In this document: positions 58,735 to 64,000 of the stretch, in pieces
Layout of the letters: each line of letters begins with the position of its first letter
How positions within the stretch are numbered: the stretch's first letter is position 1
Origin: Elusimicrobia bacterium UBA5214
GTDB lineage: Bacteria > Elusimicrobiota > UBA5214
Length of the DNA: 64,000 nt
Assembly: GCA_002412545.1 (NCBI GenBank)
Contig: DHVG01000002.1
Coordinates: 140,700 to 204,699, forward strand
Reading direction: 5' to 3'
Made by a program: the position numbers and the translations under genes
Notes under the pieces: model-generated
Database searches by the model: none
What the model saw: the letters and a program-made list of their open reading frames with translations, nothing else
Told to the model about the DNA's origin: nothing

Positions 58735-59685
58735 TTAAGTTTCACCGTGAAGACGTTTTCTTAACCGCTGGACAAACCATTGACCTAAAATATTATTGAT
58801 AAATGTAAACACAAAAAGAAAAGTGCCGATGAAAAAGAGTGTATAATAATGTGCACTTCCGACAACAACCTCGGCTAATTCAGTAGCAATCGTTGCCGAA
58901 AGTGTCCTTACCGAGTCAGTAAATTTCAAAGAAGTTATTGCTGCGTTACCGGAAGCCATCAAAACAATCATCGTTTCACCGAATGCTCGGCCAAAACCTA
59001 AAACACAAGCTGCGAATATACCCGGTAAAGCAGCCGGGAGAACTACTCCCCAAGCGGTCTGCCAGACATTCGCTCCTAAAGCAAGTGAACCTTCACGATA
59101 ACTGTTCGGTACTGCCGATAAAGCATCTTCAGTTACAGTATAAACAACCGGAAGAATGGCTAAACCTAAAGCAATACCCGCAGTGATTGCATTAAGCCGG
59201 AAAGTCCAACTAAAAATATTCTGTAGCCAGGTAGCTAAAACAATTAAACCAAAAAAACCTAAAACTACCGAAGGTACACCGGCTAAAAGTTCTATTGCTG
59301 GTTTAATCAATTCGCGTAGCCAGGTGGGAGCAAATTCGGAGGTAAAAATTGCGGCACCGATAGCTAAAGGAAGAGCAAAAAGTAAAGCAATAATAGTTGT
59401 TTTCAATGTTCCGATAATAAGCGGGATTATTGAATATTTAGGAACGGTAGAGATTGGTTGCCAGACGAACTTTTCGTTTTGTCTTGCTTGGGGTAAAAAC
59501 AAGCGGTTAAGATTGACTTCTTGTTTTATTTCCGAAGAAAAAAATATTGGTAATGTTTCTTTACCAACAAAAAGAAAAATTAAAATCAAAGAAACAATTA
59601 CAATTACTGCACTTGAACGGATTAGAGTTTCAATTATCCATTCTTTTATCCGTGGTTTCACCCGAAAATGAATTATTTTTTTCAT
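58735..59685 (-). CDS. pstC: Phosphate ABC transporter permease PstC
   Basis: The 316-residue membrane protein has an N-terminal helix, a periplasmic stretch and LLAGVPSVVLGFFGLIVLA and EDALSAVPNSYREGSLALGANVWQTAWGVVLP, the EAA loop. Its ATG overlaps the pstS stop (ATGA, 59682-59685). Confidence 0.94.
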   Translation of the reverse strand: MKKIIHFRVKPRIKEWIIETLIRSSAVIVIVSLILIFLFVGKETLPIFFSSEIKQEVNLNRLFLPQARQNEKFVWQPISTVPKYSIIPLIIGTLKTTIIALLFALPLAIGAAIFTSEFAPTWLRELIKPAIELLAGVPSVVLGFFGLIVLATWLQNIFSWTFRLNAITAGIALGLAILPVVYTVTEDALSAVPNSYREGSLALGANVWQTAWGVVLPAALPGIFAACVLGFGRAFGETMIVLMASGNAAITSLKFTDSVRTLSATIATELAEVVVGSAHYYTLFFIGTFLFVFTFINNILGQWFVQRLRKRLHGET

Positions 59686-60593
59686 CTTAAAGGGAAATAC
59701 CCTACTTCTTCACAAATTTTTTGTCCTTCTGCACTTAAAACCCAGTTAATAAAATTTTTTATTTCACCTTGCGGTTCACCAGCAAGATAAAAATAAAGTT
59801 CACGACTTATCGGATAGGTTCGCTTATAAACATTTTCCGGAGTAGGTTCAACGGCTGAACTTTTTTCATCTTTCTTTACTTTGAGGAATCTTATCCCTTT
59901 TCCGTAAGCAATACCACCGTAACCGATTGAATACAAGTCCTTACTTACCGCATTAACTACCGCGGCGGTTCCGGGTAGAGTTTGCACATCGGTAGCAAAA
60001 TCTTCGTTATTAAGAATATGTTCTTTGAAATAAAGATAAGTGCCGGAATTATTTTCCCGGCTATAAGCAACAATTTTTTTATCTGCCCAACCTTTGATTA
60101 AGTTAGACCAGTTGACAATCTTGCCAGTAAAGATATTTTTGATTTGTTCTAAGGTTAATTCTTTAAGCGGGTTATCCTTATGCACATAAATGGAAATTGC
60201 ATCAATCGCAACCGGTATTTCTTTAACTTCTTTTTTCTGTTTTCCAGAAAATGCTTTTTTTTCATTTTCTTTCATCGGACGAGATGATTGGCAGATATCG
60301 GTTCCACCGTTAATTAAAGCCGCGATACCCGTTCCCGAACCACCACCGGTTACTTGAATAACTACTTGCGGTCGCTCAGCACCGACTTGCGGTCGGTCAG
60401 CACCGACTTGCGGTCGCTCAGTAGCGACTTTTTTCATATATTCTTCTGCCCAACGCTGTCCGAGAATTACCATCGTATCTGATCCTTTAATCGTTATCGT
60501 GCGTCTTTTGTTTTGTTGGTAAGGACCAGCGCAACCATAATAACTGATAACTAATAACCAATAACCAATAACTAGTAAAAAAAATTTTTTCAT
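59682..60593 (-). CDS. pstS: Phosphate-binding protein PstS
   Basis: The 303-residue exported protein binds phosphate: KGSDTMVILGQRWAEEY, GGGSGTGIAALINGGTDICQSSRPM, AYSRENNSGTYLYFKEHIL and VGYGGIAY-like SIGYGGIAYGKGI. The signal peptide (KKFFLLVIGYWLLVISYYGCAG) has a heptamer-array core and ends in a possible lipobox Cys. A 21-base repeat at 60363-60427 inserts ERPQVGA, DRPQVGA, ERPQVV between TVIQ-type strands next to the phosphate-binding loop. First gene of the operon. Confidence 0.93.
   Translation of the reverse strand: MKKFFLLVIGYWLLVISYYGCAGPYQQNKRRTITIKGSDTMVILGQRWAEEYMKKVATERPQVGADRPQVGAERPQVVIQVTGGGSGTGIAALINGGTDICQSSRPMKENEKKAFSGKQKKEVKEIPVAIDAISIYVHKDNPLKELTLEQIKNIFTGKIVNWSNLIKGWADKKIVAYSRENNSGTYLYFKEHILNNEDFATDVQTLPGTAAVVNAVSKDLYSIGYGGIAYGKGIRFLKVKKDEKSSAVEPTPENVYKRTYPISRELYFYLAGEPQGEIKNFINWVLSAEGQKICEEVGYFPLR
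60363..60427. repeat. 21-base triplicate repeat inside pstS
   Basis: Three copies of a 21-base unit (ACTTGCGGTCGCTCAGCACC and one base more) with few changes encode the heptapeptide (E/D)RPQVGA three times. CGGTCGCTCAG...CTCAGTAGCGAC words give it some dyad symmetry. Confidence 0.85.
60538..60576. repeat. Heptamer array forming the PstS signal-peptide core
   Basis: On the coding strand AGTTATT/GGTTATT/AGTTATC units repeat five times, encoding LVIGYWLLVISY. Confidence 0.85.
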
Positions 60594-60623
60594 TTTTCTT
60601 CTTGAATTTTACACTTTACATTT

Positions 60624-60654
60624 ACCCCGTATAGACGCTTTGCGTCTAACGGGG
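60624..60654. repeat. Palindrome between guaB3 and pstS
   Basis: CCCCGT/ACGGGG outside, AGACGC/GCGTCT inside, four-base loop. No T tract follows on either strand, so it is more likely a small repeat element than a terminator. The 76-base gap is otherwise empty. Confidence 0.55.
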
Positions 60655-60669
60655 CAAGCACTCTAAACT

Positions 60670-61830
60670 TTATTTGCCCATACCGACACGTTGTGCTTTC
60701 TGGAAAAGTTTACCTTCAGTTTTTATATCCGGGGCAATAATTAATTCCGCTAATTGTAAGTCCTTAATCGTTTTTGCTCCCACTAAACCCATACAGGTTT
60801 TTAAAGCTCCGACCAGATTCTGTGTCCCATCATCAGTTTTTGCTGGACCGTAAAGTATTTCTTCTAATGTCCCGGTTGTTCCGACATAGACCCTTGTTCC
60901 TCGGGGTAAATTCCAATGTGGTGTGGCCATACCCCAGTGATAACCCCTTCCCGGTGCTTCTTGTGCCCGGGCGAAAGCATTACCAACCATGATTGCATCT
61001 GCACCACTGGCAAAAGCTTTACAAATATCACCACCGCTATTCATTCCGCCGTCAGTAATTACACTTACATACCGACCGCTCTTTTTGAAATAATAATCCC
61101 GTGCTGAGGCACAGTCAATCGTTGCGGTAACCTGCGGTACACCGATACCGAGGACGCCACGGGTTGTGCAAGCAGTGCCCGGTCCGACACCGACTAAAAT
61201 TGCGGCACAGCCGGTCTCCATCAGTTCTAATGCTGATTGGTAAGTTACGGTATTACCAATAATTACGGGAATTTTTAAATTTTGGCAGATTTTCTTTAAA
61301 TCAATACCCAAATTCCGGGTAGAATGATATTTTGCGGTAGTAACTGTTCCTTGAATCACGAAAATATCGGCATCAGCATCTTGCACAATTGGAGCGTACT
61401 TTTCCGCATTTTGGGGAATAGTAGATACTGCCGCTAAGACACTTGCTGACTTGATTTCTCTAATCCGTTGTTCAATCAGGACATCTTTCACTGGTTCACG
61501 ATAAATCTCCTGTACTAAGTGGGTTGCTTCTTCAGCGGAAGTTTCCGAAATCCGTTTATAAATTCCTTCCGGATGACTGTATCTCGTCTGGATACCATCA
61601 AGATTTAAAACCGCTAAAGCACCTAATTTACCCATCGCAATTGCAAATTTCACATCTACTACACCATCCATTGCACTGGCTAAGAAAGGGATTTCTAATT
61701 TCAGGTCACCTAACTTAAAAGAAATATCCGTATCTTCCGGGTCAATCGTAGTCGTTCCGGGAACAATTGCTACTTCATCAAACCCATAAGCTCTCCGTGC
61801 TTCTCTATCTCTCCCAATAAATACTGGCAT
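60670..61830 (-). CDS. GuaB3-type IMP dehydrogenase-related protein
   Basis: The 386-residue TIM barrel lacks CBS domains. FDEVAIVPGTTTIDPEDTDISFKL at the start, PFLASAMDGVVD, the Cys-loop GVGPGTACTTRGVLGIGVPQ and VITDGGMNSGGDICKAFASGADAIMVGNAFARAQEAPG place it with the GuaB3 group, related to IMPDH and GMP reductase. The catalytic Cys is kept. Whether it makes XMP or reduces GMP is unknown. AGGAGGAAATAG precedes the ATG. It precedes the pst operon. Confidence 0.88.
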   Translation of the reverse strand: MPVFIGRDREARRAYGFDEVAIVPGTTTIDPEDTDISFKLGDLKLEIPFLASAMDGVVDVKFAIAMGKLGALAVLNLDGIQTRYSHPEGIYKRISETSAEEATHLVQEIYREPVKDVLIEQRIREIKSASVLAAVSTIPQNAEKYAPIVQDADADIFVIQGTVTTAKYHSTRNLGIDLKKICQNLKIPVIIGNTVTYQSALELMETGCAAILVGVGPGTACTTRGVLGIGVPQVTATIDCASARDYYFKKSGRYVSVITDGGMNSGGDICKAFASGADAIMVGNAFARAQEAPGRGYHWGMATPHWNLPRGTRVYVGTTGTLEEILYGPAKTDDGTQNLVGALKTCMGLVGAKTIKDLQLAELIIAPDIKTEGKLFQKAQRVGMGK

Positions 61831-61856
61831 CTTCTATTTCCTCCTTTTTTATTTAA

Positions 61857-61946
61857 CGCTGATTTCCGCAGACGCTGTGCTGACCCCCGCTGCTTCGCTT
61901 TGCGAAGCAAAGCGGTGGGGGGAAGCATCTCGCTGATTACCGCAGA
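61857..61946. repeat. Palindrome flanked by 16-bp direct repeats
   Basis: CGCTGATTTCCGCAGA (61857-61872) recurs with one change at 61931-61946. Between them, 61884-61922 is a long palindrome (CCCCCGCTGCTTCG and complement around TTTGCGAAGC). It looks like a small mobile palindrome inserted into a GATTNCCGCAGA-type repeat. The 157-base gap has no other feature. Confidence 0.65.
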
Positions 61947-61987
61947 TAAATTACTTCTGTTTTCAGTTACTTTCTCATATTTAAAAA

Positions 61988-62419
61988 TTACGGGTCTATC
62001 TCGTATAGGACTTGAATTGCATCTGCTAAATATTTTTCCTTTTCTTCCCTTCCTGGTAACAATTTGTCCTCAAAAGCGGGAGAATATTCATTAAGCAAAT
62101 ATTTTACAATTTCCTTGAGTTTGTTTTCTTCACATTCCGAATCTATAAGTTGGTCATATTTTATTCTTAAATCCCTATCTCTTTTTAGTAAGTCTAAAAA
62201 GATTTTTCTTAACTGTCTCTTAATTTCTCGTTGTTCCCTGTCGGGTCCTATTATATCAATACCAACCGCTCTATAGTTAATTTGGAATTTAGCCTTACAG
62301 GTTAAACAATTACATTGCAGACTAATCCATTCATCATCATAAAGTTCTTGGTATGAGAGATAGCTAATAGACTCGCAATCTGGACATTTAATAACATCTA
62401 TAGTTTCTATCGTATCCAT
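61988..62419 (-). CDS. Zinc-ribbon protein with helical C-terminus
   Basis: The 143-residue protein has a zinc ribbon in residues 1-60 (IKCPDCESISYLSYQELYDDEWISLQCNCLTCKAKFQINYRAVG, outlined) with CPDC and CLTC as likely ligands. Residues 60-143 are a charged helical region (EIKRQLRKIFLDLLKRDRDLRIKYDQL). The ribbon is closely related to the adjacent 64-residue protein. GAGGGTG precedes the ATG. Function unknown. Confidence 0.6.
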   Translation of the reverse strand: MDTIETIDVIKCPDCESISYLSYQELYDDEWISLQCNCLTCKAKFQINYRAVGIDIIGPDREQREIKRQLRKIFLDLLKRDRDLRIKYDQLIDSECEENKLKEIVKYLLNEYSPAFEDKLLPGREEKEKYLADAIQVLYEIDP

Positions 62420-62432
62420 TTTAGCACCCTCG

Positions 62433-62627
62433 TTAAAAAGGTAATTTGATACCAGCTTTTATTTTGCCAATGCCTACTGCTCTATAATCTACTTGAAACT
62501 TAGTATCGCAACGCAGGCATTCACACATTAAACTAATCCATTCATTGTCATACTCTTCATGGAAGGAAGCATATTCATAGCTTCCACATTCAGGACATTC
62601 AATGTTAACAGGTTCTATTGTAGCCAT
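62433..62627 (-). CDS. Short zinc-ribbon paralogue
   Basis: The 64-residue protein starts at ATG 62625-62627 behind GGAGGT. ECPECGSYEYASFHEEYDNEWISLMCECLRCDTKFQVDYRAVG, outlined, matches the ribbon of the next gene: CPEC and CLRC ligands, then YRAVGI. It overlaps the upstream nuclease-like gene by 13 bases and lies 13 bases before its paralogue; a local duplication is likely. Confidence 0.6.
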   Translation of the reverse strand: MATIEPVNIECPECGSYEYASFHEEYDNEWISLMCECLRCDTKFQVDYRAVGIGKIKAGIKLPF

Positions 62628-63904
62628 TTTAGTACCTCCATTGATTTTTGTTGTTGATTCCCCCAAAATTTCTCAGAAAAAATTAATTTATACTGATTGT
62701 TGTTTTTCTCTAGCCAATTTATTAATGGGGAGGATAGTTCAATTAGAGATTCCTTTAATTCATCGTCAGTAACTCTAAAACCAAGTACTTTCAAGTGGGC
62801 TTTAATGTCAGCGTAATCCAATACTTCGCCAACATTCTTAAAAATTGAGATTATAGTCTCTCCTATTTTAATTTTTTCTAATTTTAGGTCTAAATAAATT
62901 TTCACACTTGCGTTTATGTTACCATATTCTTTGAAAAAATACTGGAATTCTATAGGAGATAAAGGATAATTGAAAGTAAATCGCATCAAAGTAATAATTG
63001 TCTCGCTACTCATTAAAAATCTTTTTTCGGTTTTTATATCCTCAGCCAATTGTGAAGTGGGAGTATCGCATATAACGAGTCCGATAAAGTTTGACAGTCC
63101 ACTCTTATTCTCGTATCGCCTAATATGCCTATTTAACTCATCTATAATATTAACTCCAACACTTTGTTTTGTTGAACGACACTCAATACCAAGGCAAATA
63201 GGTGATATGCAAATAATGTCGAGTTCTCCGTTTTGACTGCTTGTTTCTTTATCTATTTCAAATCCCCAAAATTCAAATAGGCTCAAAACAAATTTCTCAA
63301 GTTTATCACCCTCTCCAGAACTCAAAAGTTCTCTTACTTTTACTTCAGTAAATGTGGCTTTTTCTTTCCGAATTACTCTTATTTGAGGGATTTCAACTTT
63401 CTTTTCGGGTGGTAACACCTCATATTCCGGCTCTTTCTGAATTTTTGCAACAACACTCGCCACTTTTTCCGTCAATGAACACTTATCAAATGCATTGACG
63501 TATTTGTTTGCCTCTATAATACCTAATTCAGTGAATCTTATGCGGAAGTCAGATTTTCTCTTCGTTACTAAAACATTAAATTTTATGTTTCCATCTGGAT
63601 AGACTTTTGTTTTTTTGGTTAGTTGTAAAAAATCCTTCCCGTCAATTGTAAGAATTTGAGAAAGCGAACCACATATAATAAATATGGTTAAATTTTCTTG
63701 TTTTGCTAACGATTCTTGAACTAATTTTTTGTTTACTTGTAAATAGTAATTTTCACTTTCTTTTGCCTCACCGACTCTTTCTTTAAATGTAATATACAAT
63801 AAATTTCCATTAACTTTATATAGGGTTCTCTGTCTTCCCTTTAATTTCTTAACTTTGATATTATTTTCTTCAAATAATTTTATAAGATTATCTTTTAGGT
63901 TCAT
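62615..63904 (-). CDS. PD-(D/E)XK nuclease-like protein, unknown function
   Basis: The 429-residue protein has an N-terminal part I do not recognise and a restriction-endonuclease-like core near residues 205-290: KFVLSLFEFWGFEIDKET, GELDIICISPICLGIECRSTK. The D...E-x-(K/R) line-up fits, but the last residue is Arg (ECR) with Lys three further on, so activity is uncertain. The C-terminus is mixed helical. It heads a three-gene unit with two zinc-ribbon proteins; GGGGGG lies about 9 bases before the ATG. A defence or DNA-repair role is inferred only. Confidence 0.6.
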   Translation of the reverse strand: MNLKDNLIKLFEENNIKVKKLKGRQRTLYKVNGNLLYITFKERVGEAKESENYYLQVNKKLVQESLAKQENLTIFIICGSLSQILTIDGKDFLQLTKKTKVYPDGNIKFNVLVTKRKSDFRIRFTELGIIEANKYVNAFDKCSLTEKVASVVAKIQKEPEYEVLPPEKKVEIPQIRVIRKEKATFTEVKVRELLSSGEGDKLEKFVLSLFEFWGFEIDKETSSQNGELDIICISPICLGIECRSTKQSVGVNIIDELNRHIRRYENKSGLSNFIGLVICDTPTSQLAEDIKTEKRFLMSSETIITLMRFTFNYPLSPIEFQYFFKEYGNINASVKIYLDLKLEKIKIGETIISIFKNVGEVLDYADIKAHLKVLGFRVTDDELKESLIELSSPLINWLEKNNNQYKLIFSEKFWGNQQQKSMEVLKWLQ

Positions 63905-64000
63905 ATTTTATGCCCCCCATAACAAAAAGTAGTGTTTTTTTATATTTTATATTTTCGGAAGTGTTATTTTTTTCTGTGCTTGGTAACGACCTTTTTTGTC

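Noticed and set aside
1..64000. tRNA and rRNA genes
   Set aside because: No T-arm consensus with a fitting cloverleaf and no rRNA-like block was found by reading both strands, though a tRNA scan could not be run.

Overview
The window is AT-rich, gene-dense DNA from a Gram-negative-type bacterium. A SurA-like periplasmic chaperone, a UPF0164/PorV-like outer-membrane barrel, a FlgD-like C-terminal domain on a secreted cytochrome-like protein, and type IV pilus ATPases (PilT, PilB) point to a diderm, probably from an uncultured candidate phylum. I cannot name the phylum from sequence alone. There are no rRNA or tRNA genes that I can see, no CRISPR array and no intact insertion sequence.

Layout. 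1-11117 is mostly plus strand: a secreted ethylbenzene-dehydrogenase-like haem protein and an outer-membrane barrel; yggS, a B12-radical SAM gene and proC; a c-di-GMP-I (GEMM) riboswitch with its own promoter and terminator in front of pilT; then an operon with a textbook promoter, a seven-codon leader ORF and an attenuator-like terminator, encoding a DUF6448 protein, an eight-haem HAO-like cytochrome and an M24 peptidase homologue broken by an in-frame TAA. From 11171 to the end every gene is on the minus strand: cell-envelope and housekeeping genes (glycosyltransferase, argS, rsfS, LCP, nadD, proA); an accessory block (ORF6N, HEPN-like and small proteins, single-chain restriction-modification enzyme) downstream of mfd-surA-pdxA; pilB with eight consecutive signalling genes carrying eight receiver domains and three histidine kinases; a purine/pyrimidine region (purN-like, pfkB, purM, larA, pyrE, pyrF, pyrD, pyrK, pyrC, pyrB, pyrR, purE, purD, purC); the phosphate operon pstS-pstC-pstA-pstB-pstB-phoU; a guaB3-type gene; and at the end a PD-(D/E)XK-like protein with two small zinc-ribbon paralogues.

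How the genes work together. The pur and pyr genes cover most of de novo UMP synthesis and several IMP steps. The pst operon supplies phosphate, and its two PstB subunits look complementary: one keeps the Q- and H-loops but has a degraded signature, the other has the reverse. The c-di-GMP riboswitch and the signalling block next to pilB suggest tight control of type IV pili.

The most striking feature is not a gene. The window is full of short tandem arrays with a fixed unit of 7, 8 or 9 bases, plus small dispersed palindromes. Many lie in frame inside conserved enzymes (YggS, ArgS, PdxA, SurA, PurM, PyrD, PyrK, PyrC, PurD, PurC, PstS), some form signal-peptide cores or supply stop codons, and others fill intergenic gaps as inverted nonamer arrays. 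They resemble the heptanucleotide STRR repeats known from cyanobacteria, but here the unit sequence changes from site to site while the period is kept.
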